Notes under the pieces: generated by a model
The model's input: only the letters and a program-made list of their open reading frames with translations
Told to the model about the DNA's origin: nothing
The model's database searches: none
Program-made: the position numbers and the translations under genes
In this document: one piece after another, positions 10,340-19,690 of the stretch
Numbering within the stretch: position 1 is the first letter of the stretch
Layout: every line of letters begins with the position of its first letter
Origin: Prevotella sp.
GTDB taxonomy: Bacteria; Bacteroidota; Bacteroidia; Bacteroidales; Bacteroidaceae
Direction: 5' to 3'
DNA: 64,000 bases
Assembly: GCA_024697645.1 (NCBI GenBank)
Contig: JAILFH010000089.1
Location: forward strand, 25,320-89,319

Positions 10340-12448
10340 TTACCATCCAGGGTTCTGTGGGAATCCTTCGTAAAGATATATATCCTTATCGGGAAGTGGG
10401 AACCAGTAGTGCTTAGATTCCAGACGACGGGTGATGAGTTCCTTCTTGGTGAAGTTACCAACATGTGCGTCCTTGGGATCATGACTTTTGAACCAATCCC
10501 ACGGATAGAGCGGTTCTGATCTCTTCTTGCCTTTCTCATCAATTTGATTCTCCTCAAAGGACTTGTTCGGGTCGTAATTGCCCCATTCCAGTCGCTCAAA
10601 TTCATGAGAGTATTTCATTGTGTAAGGAGGCTCCGTCAGGAGAAGCCAGCGTTGGAGGTCGCACCAGCGGAAACCTTCGAAAGCAAGTTCCACAGCGCGT
10701 TCGCGGCGTACTTCATCAATAAAATGCTCACGAGTGTCGCGAAGATTAGCGGCAACATGCTCCATAGGATAATCGATTGAGTTCACTCGATCGCGGAGTG
10801 CGTTGATGGCCTCTACGGCCGACAATGTGGTACAATACATGGGTCTTTCGTTCAATTCACTTACATTCGTTGCAATAGCAGCCTTGGCCTCTGCATACAT
10901 CAGATAGACATCAGCCAGACGCATATAAGGAATATAAGACTGGAAAGCGTACTCCCAATCGTACCATTTATCGCCGAAATTACACTGGTGAGGCACCAAT
11001 TTCTGAATGAAATAACCCGTGCTGCTTCCATGGTCGATGTCGCGCATAGCGCCACCCGTGTAAAGGTCGCAATATTCAAGTTTCTTCTGCTCTGCCGACA
11101 GGGGGTCTGTACTGAGAACATAGTGGAAACCGTCGAACACAAAGTCATGATAGAATCGTGGGTCACGATTCTTAAAGGGATGCTCAGGATCCCAGCCGGA
11201 ATTGGGGTTCAGCACGTATTCACCATTCTGAACCAGATAGATGGGTTGTCCGTTAGCCATACCGTATTGGTCGACGAGGTTAGCGGTGGGATGATGAATG
11301 ATGTTGTCGTGCTCTACAAGACCGGAAACCTTAGGACCGAAAATCTTTGCACAGTTCCAGTTGGCGGAATTGACTCCTGGATAAGCACCGCGGAAGATGG
11401 CTTCTGTAGTACCAGGCATATTCCAACTCTGCTTGACCGTATAGAAGATGTCAGAATAGTTGGTCTCTGAATTTTCATCACGCTCGTGATCGTAGATATT
11501 TGAATACTTATACTCAGCAAGTTTGTATCTTACGGTACCCTTGTTGACCATATCAAGCGCCTTTCCGAGTGCCTCTGCTGCCAAACGGCAGTACTTGACA
11601 TCGTAGTCATAAGTCTTGCCATTGGAACTTGCACCCAACAGTTGGGCTACACCACCATCCTTGGTCTTCTCGAACTCCTTCATCAGCGGAGAACCTGCCC
11701 AAAGATAGCACTTGCCAAGATAGCAGAGCGCCATGAACTTATTGACACGAAGTTCGTTCTTTCCTGATGTCTGCATACCGGCCAGAGTTTCATCCCAATC
11801 CAAAGGAAGAAGATCGTAGGCACGTTCGAAGTCTTCAGCACAACGGTCAGCACATTCCTGGAAAGAAAGACGAGGAAGTTCTGGAATGTTGGAAGCCTCA
11901 AAAGCCTGATCAATATAGGGGAGACCTCCGAAGTAGCACATCAGTTCGAAATGCCACCATGCACGGAAGAAATACATCTGACCAAGCAACAGGTCGCGCT
12001 CTTCATCAGTTCCTACGAGTGACTTAATCTGCTCAATACCCATGTTGCATTTACGAATGCTGTACCATGAGTTTCTCCAGAGCGACTGGTCGCGGCCATT
12101 GAAGTTGTTACCCATGAGCCAGCACTGGTTGTTATTCAGCCAGTTGCGATAGTTGCCAAGGTCCACCTGATGATCCATATGTGCATAGCCTTCAGGGTTA
12201 TGAACAGCATCATCGCCAAAATTCCATGCGGTACAATAATTAACCTTCTCCTTGTCAGGTATCAGGTTATAGATTTCCTCAATATATCCCTGGAAGTTGC
12301 GGAAGTTCTTGAATGCCTCATCTTCTGCCACGATAGACTCCGGATCTTTTTCGAGCCAGTCGGTGCACGACGTAAGCGAAGCGCCAACAGCCAACGAGAG
12401 CAGCAAACTCCACAAAAGGGATTTTATGTTATTATAATATTTAATCAT
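10340..12448 (-). CDS. SusD/RagB-like nutrient-binding outer membrane lipoprotein
   Basis: LTSCTDWLEKDPESIVAEDEAFKN. IPYMRLADVYLMYAEAKAAI...RRERAVELAFEGFRWCDLQRW. Confidence 0.93.
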   Translation of the reverse strand: MIKYYNNIKSLLWSLLLSLAVGASLTSCTDWLEKDPESIVAEDEAFKNFRNFQGYIEEIYNLIPDKEKVNYCTAWNFGDDAVHNPEGYAHMDHQVDLGNYRNWLNNNQCWLMGNNFNGRDQSLWRNSWYSIRKCNMGIEQIKSLVGTDEERDLLLGQMYFFRAWWHFELMCYFGGLPYIDQAFEASNIPELPRLSFQECADRCAEDFERAYDLLPLDWDETLAGMQTSGKNELRVNKFMALCYLGKCYLWAGSPLMKEFEKTKDGGVAQLLGASSNGKTYDYDVKYCRLAAEALGKALDMVNKGTVRYKLAEYKYSNIYDHERDENSETNYSDIFYTVKQSWNMPGTTEAIFRGAYPGVNSANWNCAKIFGPKVSGLVEHDNIIHHPTANLVDQYGMANGQPIYLVQNGEYVLNPNSGWDPEHPFKNRDPRFYHDFVFDGFHYVLSTDPLSAEQKKLEYCDLYTGGAMRDIDHGSSTGYFIQKLVPHQCNFGDKWYDWEYAFQSYIPYMRLADVYLMYAEAKAAIATNVSELNERPMYCTTLSAVEAINALRDRVNSIDYPMEHVAANLRDTREHFIDEVRRERAVELAFEGFRWCDLQRWLLLTEPPYTMKYSHEFERLEWGNYDPNKSFEENQIDEKGKKRSEPLYPWDWFKSHDPKDAHVGNFTKKELITRRLESKHYWFPLPDKDIYLYEGFPQNPGW

Positions 12449-12460
12449 AGTTGTACGCCA

Positions 12461-15400
12461 TTAAATGTTAAGTTTAATTCCGAAGTTGTAACGTCTGACA
12501 GTAGGATAGGCACCGCCTCCGCCACTCCATCCATAGTTACTCTCACGGTCGTCAGGCATCTTGGTAATCAGGAAAAGGTTGTTACCATTGAGGTAGATTT
12601 TCAGACTTGTGAATCCAAGTTTCCTAATCCAGCCCTTCGTCCATGTATAGGCGACTTCAACGTTCTTCAGTCTGAAGTAAGAACCGTCGTAGAGATACTG
12701 TGTTCCATCGTTGTATGAAACTTGAGTCGTGAAGCGAGGTACGACAACCTCACCTGTTCCATCTACAGCATTCCACCATTTACCATTATCATATACGGTG
12801 AGAAGTTTATTATTGAAAGAGGGGAGACCTACGTCACGCGTAACACCCGTGACGCCATAGAGTTGGGCAAACATGCTGAAGCCCTTCCACTCCCATCCGA
12901 TGGTAGCATTGTAGGTGTGCTCAGGATTTCCTGTATAGCCGTAAGGAGCCTGGTCGTTTGTTTCATCAACGACACCGTCACCATTAAAGTCGACGATATA
13001 GTGGTCGCCGATAAGAACCTGACCGTCGTCCTTTTCACGCGCAGGCGTACCATATAGTTCATCATAAGAGCCGATAAAACCTTTATCAATGAACGACCAG
13101 TATTGTCCCTGAGAATAACCCTCAGCCTTACGGTAACTCGGAATCAGTTTGGGATCGTCTTTCAACTTAATCACATTGTGTGCATAGGTATAGTTGGAAT
13201 TAACCCAGAAACGCATACCGTTCTTCAGCACCTTGTTGAAGCGAAGTTCAATTTCGAAACCAGTATTCTTAATCTTACCCTTATTGATGTCAGGAGTCTT
13301 TGCTGCACCAAAATAAGAAGGAACCGAGCGGTCGGCACCTGATATAAAGATGTCATAACGGTCGTCACGGAACCAGTCGAAACTACCGGCAAACATACCG
13401 CCGAGGAATCCGTAGTCGAAACCAAGGTTCTTCTTCTGAACCGTTGCCCAGCGAAGGTCAGGCATAGCAATCGTGGCTTCCTTATAGGCTACGAAGGGAC
13501 TTGCCGAACCGTCAATAGACATATTGAAACCATCTCCGTTGTTCATAACTTCCCAACCAGTCAGGTAAGCGAAGCGGGCACCGGCACTATCATCACCGAT
13601 CTCACCAAATGAACCACGAATCTTGAGCATATCAACGATATTTCGATCTTTAAGAGATTTCATGAATTTCTCTTCAGACACCATCCAGCCTACTGCTCCT
13701 GAACAGAAGAATGCAAAACGATTGTCGGGTGAGAATCTCTGTGAACCGTTGTAGGCTCCATTGAACTCTGCAAAGTACTTGCTCTTATAATCATAGGTGG
13801 TACGGAACACCCAGTCTTCACGACGATTTTCGAGGTCAGCATTACCTGCATCGATACGACGCTTCCAGTTGCCCATGAGCGTCAAGTTATGGTCGCCGAA
13901 CTGACGTCCCCAGAATAGTTGGAGCGACATTTCGGTTGCACGGTATGTATAACTGACGTCACCTGCCCTGACATCCCAGTCGCGGCTCTCATAGAAGTCG
14001 AAACCAGTATTATCATAGATGGCCGACTCAAATAGTAGCAGTCCGTCCTCAGGAAGCATGTATGCTCTACTGTTCTTGTGACCTTCGGCAGAAATACCAC
14101 GGGTTCCCTCATCGAAGCGGTTGTCCCAGGAAATCGTTCCTCTTGCAACAAGTCCCTTCGTGATGAAATCGAGTTTCTGCTCGAGTGCAAAGTCAGTGTA
14201 TACACGTGTGATGGTTTTCAACTCATAACCTGCTGTAGCCACACTCATCGGAGAGTTCTCGATGTTGGAAACCAGTGGGTAGTAACCCCAGGCCCCATTG
14301 GAGAACTGAACAGGGAAAAGGTTGGGCGCCATACCATAGGCACCTGCCCACTTCTGCTGCTGGAAGAACTCGCCGCTATTACCATAATAATAACGAGGCG
14401 TCTTCTGCTGGGCATTAGAACCTGCCAGATTCACCTTGAACTGAGTGGTCTTCGTAATTTGGAAGTCAAGATTTGAACGTACATTCAAACGATTATAGGA
14501 GTAACCACCTTCATAGCCCTGATGGTTATCCCAAAGTTTTGTCATATCACCTTCATTCTGAAAGTCAAATGCTACGAAATACTTTACATACTCCGTACCA
14601 CCATAGATGTTGAGGTTTGTATTATATGACAAAGCAGTATTTTTGAACATCTCTTCCTGCCAGTCAACATTCGGATAACGCTCTGCCTGACTGTAGTCGC
14701 CAAGGTAGGAACCATCAGCAGTATAGTTTGACAAAACCGTATGATCCTGATTGCGGAAATTATTGATGAAGGTCTGTGGACGATAATATGCCCACGATGC
14801 GGCTCCGCCTATGGCAAGTTCATGCTCGATGGCCTGATTACGGTACATATAACCGTCATAGGAGTCGTACTTGCGTGGCAGTTTTGATACGGCCTTTAAG
14901 GTAGCATTGAAGCCAACATCAATTCTTGCCTTACCCTCCACACCACGTTTGGTGGTAATAAGGATAACGCCGTTAGCACCTTCCACACCATATACAGCAG
15001 TGGCAGATGCGTCCTTCAATACCGAGATTGTTGCCACAGACGTGATATCTACTGACTTGATCTCACGCTTGACGCCATCGACGAGAACCAGTGGCTGAGC
15101 ATCCTGATTCCAGGCAGCAGCACCACGGATATAAATTCGTGGGTCTTCTTCACCTGGCTGACCCGTAGAAGCAATTGTCGCAATACCGGGTAGATTACCT
15201 GTAAGGGCAGCACTGACACTACCTATACCGGCTGCTCGTTCAAGCACTTCACCTGTTGTCTGGGTAATGGCTCCCACCACAGAGGCTTTCTTCTGCTGGC
15301 CATAACCGACAATAACCACTTCTTCAAGTTGGGTATCATCATCTTCCAAAGTCACTCTGTTTACTTTATCAGATGTAACTTTTACTTCTTTCTCTTTCAT

Positions 15401-15676
15401 GCCGACGTAAGTCACTATAAGAGTACCCTTACCTCCTGGCATATTTAGCGAGAAGTTTCCGTCGATGTCGGTAATAGTTCCATTCGTACGATTGTCTTTT
15501 TGGACAACTGTTGCACCTATTACCGCCTCGCCGCTGCTGTCAATGACGACACCCTTGACTAAACTTTGACCGAATGATGGTAATGAGAAAACCACCATAA
15601 GCAAAGCCAGAACCGATGTCTTTGAAGATTTCTTGCACATAACAAGATTGATCATCATTTTCAGTTTTTTTGTCAT
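12461..15676 (-). CDS. SusC/RagA-family TonB-linked outer membrane protein
   Basis: N-terminal carboxypeptidase-regulatory domain VKGVVIDSSGEAVIGATVVQKDNRTNGTITDIDGNFSL. EEVVIVGYGQQKKASVVGAI. LVLVDGVKREIKSVDITSVATISVLKDASATAVYGVEGANGVILITTKRG. Confidence 0.97.
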   Translation of the reverse strand: MTKKLKMMINLVMCKKSSKTSVLALLMVVFSLPSFGQSLVKGVVIDSSGEAVIGATVVQKDNRTNGTITDIDGNFSLNMPGGKGTLIVTYVGMKEKEVKVTSDKVNRVTLEDDDTQLEEVVIVGYGQQKKASVVGAITQTTGEVLERAAGIGSVSAALTGNLPGIATIASTGQPGEEDPRIYIRGAAAWNQDAQPLVLVDGVKREIKSVDITSVATISVLKDASATAVYGVEGANGVILITTKRGVEGKARIDVGFNATLKAVSKLPRKYDSYDGYMYRNQAIEHELAIGGAASWAYYRPQTFINNFRNQDHTVLSNYTADGSYLGDYSQAERYPNVDWQEEMFKNTALSYNTNLNIYGGTEYVKYFVAFDFQNEGDMTKLWDNHQGYEGGYSYNRLNVRSNLDFQITKTTQFKVNLAGSNAQQKTPRYYYGNSGEFFQQQKWAGAYGMAPNLFPVQFSNGAWGYYPLVSNIENSPMSVATAGYELKTITRVYTDFALEQKLDFITKGLVARGTISWDNRFDEGTRGISAEGHKNSRAYMLPEDGLLLFESAIYDNTGFDFYESRDWDVRAGDVSYTYRATEMSLQLFWGRQFGDHNLTLMGNWKRRIDAGNADLENRREDWVFRTTYDYKSKYFAEFNGAYNGSQRFSPDNRFAFFCSGAVGWMVSEEKFMKSLKDRNIVDMLKIRGSFGEIGDDSAGARFAYLTGWEVMNNGDGFNMSIDGSASPFVAYKEATIAMPDLRWATVQKKNLGFDYGFLGGMFAGSFDWFRDDRYDIFISGADRSVPSYFGAAKTPDINKGKIKNTGFEIELRFNKVLKNGMRFWVNSNYTYAHNVIKLKDDPKLIPSYRKAEGYSQGQYWSFIDKGFIGSYDELYGTPAREKDDGQVLIGDHYIVDFNGDGVVDETNDQAPYGYTGNPEHTYNATIGWEWKGFSMFAQLYGVTGVTRDVGLPSFNNKLLTVYDNGKWWNAVDGTGEVVVPRFTTQVSYNDGTQYLYDGSYFRLKNVEVAYTWTKGWIRKLGFTSLKIYLNGNNLFLITKMPDDRESNYGWSGGGGAYPTVRRYNFGIKLNI

Positions 15677-15845
15677 TTGGGTTTTAATTATTATATCAAA
15701 TTTTCGTTTAGTTTACAGATTGTGGAATTTATATATATATTGTCATTTGCAAATTTAAACATTTTTTTTGTTTGTTGTTATATATTTAAAATATCGTTTG
15801 CAAAATTAAACATTATTTTCATTTGTAACGACTTTTTATGTATCA

Positions 15846-15865
15846 GTTACTTTTCAAAAAGTAAC
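15846..15865. promoter_or_regulatory. Perfect palindrome GTTACTTTT-CA-AAAAGTAAC upstream of the susC operon
   Basis: Inverted repeat read directly; about 170 bp upstream of the first susC start. Confidence 0.4.
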
Positions 15866-16111
15866 ATTTGCAAAAAAATGGAACTAAATTCGTAAAAAAA
15901 TTACTCGTTCATATCCTTATCTCTCACGCGCGTACCATATTAAATAATTTCACAAGTTGGTTCCTTTGCCGGTTCGAACATGATATCACCCTTGTCTTTC
16001 GGTTAGGATGCTGCGTCATACGCGTCCGCACCTTCACAAGATACTGCTGGAAATTATAACCTATGCAGTTTTTCTTTGGACGCACCTTGTGGACACAGGT
16101 TGTGCCTAGTG

Positions 16112-16178
16112 CCTAACGATCGTAGGCCAGGTGGGCCGTTACCCCCGCCTGCTGCCTAATCCTACGCATCCCCATCCC
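16112..16178 (-). pseudogene. 16S rRNA-derived fragment (helix 11 region)
   Basis: Reverse complement GGATGGGGATGCGTAGGATTAGGCAGCAGGCGGGGGTAACGGCCCACCTGGCCTACGATCGTTAGG closely resembles Prevotella 16S sequence around E. coli 230-300 (GATGGGGATGCG..GATTAG....GGCGGGGTAACGGCCCACC..GCC.ACGATC). Confidence 0.65.
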
Positions 16179-16279
16179 ACAGCATCGACCAACAGAGGAC
16201 CTTTTCCAGGATATTTCATTCTTCACAATTTTAGGTCAATAATAAAGTAGGACTGAATAGCGCTTATGGTTTTAAAAAC

Positions 16280-16313
16280 GAGCAGGAGGGTGAATCACAT
16301 CAGCCTCCTGCTC
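16280..16313 (-). terminator. Strong inverted repeat, candidate terminator
   Basis: GAGCAGGAGG / CCTCCTGCTC with a 14-nt loop. On the minus strand it is followed by GTTTTTAAAA. Confidence 0.5.
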
Positions 16314-16552
16314 TTGAAAACATTAACCATAATATATCTAATGCATATAATATATATATATTCGATTGCAAAATTATCGCATTCTTCGCATATATCCAAA
16401 AAAGTTTGTTACACGTATTTTCTCATTTGTAACACTCGTTTGGAACTTTTTCGAGAAGGTTTGTAAACAAGTGGCACAAAAGTGGTACAACAATGAATAC
16501 CCTCAAAAACAAGAAACCCTATAAGACAATTGACTTACAGGGTTTTACGCCT

Positions 16553-16629
16553 TGGGGTGCCCGGTGGGACTCGAACCCACGACATTCAGAACCACAATCT
16601 GACGCTCTAACCAACTGAACTACGGGCAC
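16553..16629 (-). tRNA. tRNA-His (anticodon GTG), CCA encoded
   Basis: Minus strand GTGCCCGTAGTTCAGTTGGTTAGAGCGTCAGATTGTGGTTCTGAATGTCGTGGGTTCGAGTCCCACCGGGCACCCCA. Cloverleaf arms present, and the base before G1 is G (the -1 G typical of tRNA-His). Confidence 0.97.
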
Positions 16630-16779
16630 CATGTTGGTTTTGCGGATGCAAAGGTAAGTAAAAAGTTCGGAACCACCAAATATTTGGGTTGAATTTTTGA
16701 TAAAAACTTTCTGAGACCTTGTTTTTAGAGCGAGCCTGAAGGCTTCGGATGCAAGTTCTTTGGCGTAACATTCTCAACT

Positions 16780-17360
16780 TTCTCAACAAAGACCGAAGGC
16801 TTCTCAACCGCGCGAAGTTCATTCTCAACTCTTCTCAACACCTCTCAACACCTCTCAACCGCGCGAAGCGCCTTGTTACCTTGTTACCTTGTTACTTTGT
16901 TACTTTGGATATGCCTCTCAACTCCTCTCAACCGCGCGAAGCGCCTTGTTACCTTGTTACCTTGTTACTTTGGATATGCCTCTCAACTCTTCTCAACACA
17001 TCTCAACCGCGCGAAGCGCTTTGTTACCTTGTTACTTTGTTACTTTGGATATGCCTCTCAACTCTTCTCAACTCTTCTCAACCGCGCGAAGCGCTTTGTT
17101 ACCTTGTTACCCTGTTACTTTGGATATGCCTCTCAACTCTTCTCAACACATCTCAACCGCGCGAAGCGCCTTGTTACTTTGTTACCTTGTTACTTTGGAT
17201 ATGCCACTCATAACTACTCATAACCACTCATAACCTAGTAACTTTAAGATTGAAGGTAGACCTCTTTCTCAACCGCGCGAAGCGCTTTCTCAACCTTCTC
17301 AACAAAGGCCGAAGGCTTCTCAACTGCGCGAAGCGCCTTGTTACCTTGTTACTTTGGAAA
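16780..17360. repeat. Tandem repeat array (~75-bp unit) with CTCAACTCTT and TTGTTACC sub-repeats and GCGC-GAA-GCGC hairpins
   Basis: GGATATGCC recurs at 16907, 16972, 17047, 17122 and 17197 (spacings 65, 75, 75, 75). GCGCGAAGCGC recurs at 16861, 16934, 17009, 17084, 17159, 17275 and 17326. Confidence 0.93.
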
Positions 17361-17424
17361 GCCCCCTTGTCATAGCGAAAAAGAGCATTTTTAAGGCAAT
17401 TTTCACAATCTTGTTCCATAAAAT

Positions 17425-17455
17425 TTGGTAATTTCATGAAAAATACGTAAATTTG
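17425..17455 (+). promoter_or_regulatory. Bacteroidetes-type promoter TTG-N20-TAAATTTG
   Basis: TTG at 17425-17427 and TAAATTTG at 17448-17455, upstream of the Na/Pi cotransporter. Confidence 0.6.
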
Positions 17456-17510
17456 TCACACGAATGTAACATTTGCAAAATCATTTACAAATTACATCAA
17501 TTTTTTATTT

Positions 17511-19202
17511 GTGGATACGATTATTAATATCTTTTCGCTTCTAGGTTCTCTTGGCATGTTCCTCTATGGTATGAAGATCATGAGTGAGGGACTTGAGAAG
17601 TTTGCCGGTGATCGACTGAGATCGATTCTGGCTTCTATGACGAAGAACCGGTTGATGGGTGTCCTTACGGGTATTGTCGTAACGACCCTGATTCAGAGTT
17701 CAAGTGCAACAACCGTAATGGTCGTTTCGTTTGTAAACGCCGGCTTGATGAATCTTGTGCAAGCCATTGGCGTAATCATGGGTGCCAACATTGGTACAAC
17801 GACCACGGCGTGGGTCATCTCGGCCGTAGGATTCAAGGTGAACATCGCCGCCTTTGCCGTACCGTTATTGGCATTTGGTGTGCCGCTGATCTTCTCTAAG
17901 CAGTCAAAACGAAAGAGTATTGGTGAGTTCATCTTTGGCTTCTCGTTCCTGTTCATGGGTCTGAGTTTCCTGCAGCAGGCAGCCAACGACATGAACATCG
18001 GCACGATGGTCGCCAATATGCTTGCCCACGTCTCCAGCGACAGTTTCCTGACCATTCTGCTGTTCATTGCAGTGGGTGCACTGGTCACCATGCTCGTGCA
18101 GGCATCAGCTGCCACGATGGCCATCACCTTGATGCTCTTCGACATGAACATTCCCGGATTCGGATTCGAACAGGCTGCAGCCCTTGCAATGGGTCAGAAC
18201 ATCGGTACGACCATCACCGCCTTCATGGCCTCACTCACGGGTAACACGCAGGCCAAGCGAGCCGCCCTGGCCCACATGTTCTTCAACGTGTTCGGTGTCG
18301 TTGTCGTCCTGCCGTTCTTCTATCCTGCTTGCGATGCCGTCAGTTGGTTCGTAACCAATGTGATGGGTGCTGGCGACAATCCGCTGTTCAAGCTCTCCGC
18401 ATTCCACACCGCATTCAATATTGTCAACACCCTGTTGCTCATCTGGTTCGTCAATCAGATTGCTGCACTCGTCTGCAAGATTCTGCCTATGAAGAAGCAG
18501 GACGAGGAGTATCGTCTGAAGTACATTTCTGCTGGTCTGCTCTCCACTTCCGAACTTAGCATTCTGGAAGCCCAGAAGGAGATCAACAGTTTTGCTGAGC
18601 GTTGTCAGAAGATGTTCGGATTCACGAAGGATCTGCTCGACACCGACGACGAGAAGGAGTTTAGCTCCCTCTTTGCGCGTATCCAGAAATACGAGCAGAT
18701 TACCGACCGAATGGAAATCGAAATCGCCGACTACCTGCATAAGGTAAGCGAAGGACGCCTGTCGGATGAGTCGAAGAGTCAGATTCAGATGATGATGCGC
18801 CAGATTGACGAATTGGAAAGTATCGGCGACAGTTGCTACAATCTGGGTCGTACCCTGAACCGCAAGCGCGAAGCTGGCGAGGCACCGTTCACGACGGAAC
18901 AGACCGACCACATACGCACGATGATGTCGCTTGTCGACAAGGCATTCGACGAGATGGTGAAGAAGGTGAAGAGTCCTACCCCACGTCCGAATATCGCGCA
19001 GTCGTATAACATCGAGCACGAGATCAACAACTATCGCAACCAGTTGAAGAATCAGAACGTGCGCGACGTCGAAGCCGGCAAGTACAGTTACCAACTCGGT
19101 ATCTACTACACCGATATGGTTTCAGAGTGCGAGAAGGTTGGCGACTTCATCATGAATGTCGTACAGGCTGGTCAGAGCAAGAGCAACGACTACGAGGATT
19201 AA
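17511..19202 (+). CDS. Na/Pi cotransporter family protein with C-terminal PhoU-like domain (GTG start)
   Basis: FLYGMKIMSEGLEKFAGDRLR, TTLIQSSSATTVMVVSFVNAGLM, MGANIGTTTTAWV, QASAATMAITL, then a PhoU-like helical C-terminus. Confidence 0.95.
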   Translation: MDTIINIFSLLGSLGMFLYGMKIMSEGLEKFAGDRLRSILASMTKNRLMGVLTGIVVTTLIQSSSATTVMVVSFVNAGLMNLVQAIGVIMGANIGTTTTAWVISAVGFKVNIAAFAVPLLAFGVPLIFSKQSKRKSIGEFIFGFSFLFMGLSFLQQAANDMNIGTMVANMLAHVSSDSFLTILLFIAVGALVTMLVQASAATMAITLMLFDMNIPGFGFEQAAALAMGQNIGTTITAFMASLTGNTQAKRAALAHMFFNVFGVVVVLPFFYPACDAVSWFVTNVMGAGDNPLFKLSAFHTAFNIVNTLLLIWFVNQIAALVCKILPMKKQDEEYRLKYISAGLLSTSELSILEAQKEINSFAERCQKMFGFTKDLLDTDDEKEFSSLFARIQKYEQITDRMEIEIADYLHKVSEGRLSDESKSQIQMMMRQIDELESIGDSCYNLGRTLNRKREAGEAPFTTEQTDHIRTMMSLVDKAFDEMVKKVKSPTPRPNIAQSYNIEHEINNYRNQLKNQNVRDVEAGKYSYQLGIYYTDMVSECEKVGDFIMNVVQAGQSKSNDYED

Positions 19203-19267
19203 TCCATTCTGAATGCTCATAGCATAGCAAATCCCTGGGCACCTGATAGTGCCTCTGCAAAATAAAG

Positions 19268-19322
19268 AAACTCACCTACGAGGACCATTCCATCCGGAAG
19301 AAACCTTGTGGGTGAGTTTTTG
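19268..19322 (+). terminator. Rho-independent terminator of the Na/Pi cotransporter gene
   Basis: AAACTCACC...GGTGAGTTTTT, long stem with G-T wobbles followed by T residues. Confidence 0.75.
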
Positions 19323-19607
19323 CTATTTATGGAAACATTCGATATCTGGATATTGCGACTCTTGAAAGGTCGGGCGAAGCCTATGACCAACATAGGAGAC
19401 GCAAAAGGCAAAGGGCTTAAGCCAAAGGGGAATAAAGAAAAACCCTGCTCTGAATGAAACCTGAAACCTGAATTTTCGTGCAAACCGAACGCAAAGAGAA
19501 CTTGTTTTCATTTGCTGAGGTTCTCACCGATTTTCTTCCCTTTCAACTTAGACTCAATCGGAATTAAAACGTAGGACGATGGTGGTATTTTAAATCTAAA
19601 TATCCAT

Positions 19608-19646
19608 AAAAAAGAGTTTGGGGGTTTAGTCAATAAACCCCCAAAC
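19608..19646 (-). terminator. Rho-independent terminator of the TolB-like lipoprotein gene
   Basis: GTTTGGGGGTTTA / TAAACCCCCAAAC 13-bp stem. On the minus strand it is followed by TCTTTTTT. Confidence 0.85.
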
Positions 19647-19690
19647 ATACGAACTACCAAGTTGCTAACTCCCGAATCAGAAACGAATTC

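Noticed and set aside
15961-16075. Further 16S-like matches (e.g. ACGCGTATgac..., CCGAAAG...ATCATGTT on the minus strand)
   Set aside because: Similarity is short and out of order relative to 16S; not distinguishable from chance by eye.
16749-17233. Three overlapping plus-strand ORFs (154, 116, 114 aa) in the repeat array
   Set aside because: The proteins are direct translations of the tandem DNA repeat in different frames (…LLWICLSTLLNTSQPREAPCYL…); no start context or conserved domain.
18231-19094. 287-aa minus-strand ORF opposite the Na/Pi cotransporter
   Set aside because: Antisense shadow ORF with no recognisable family features.
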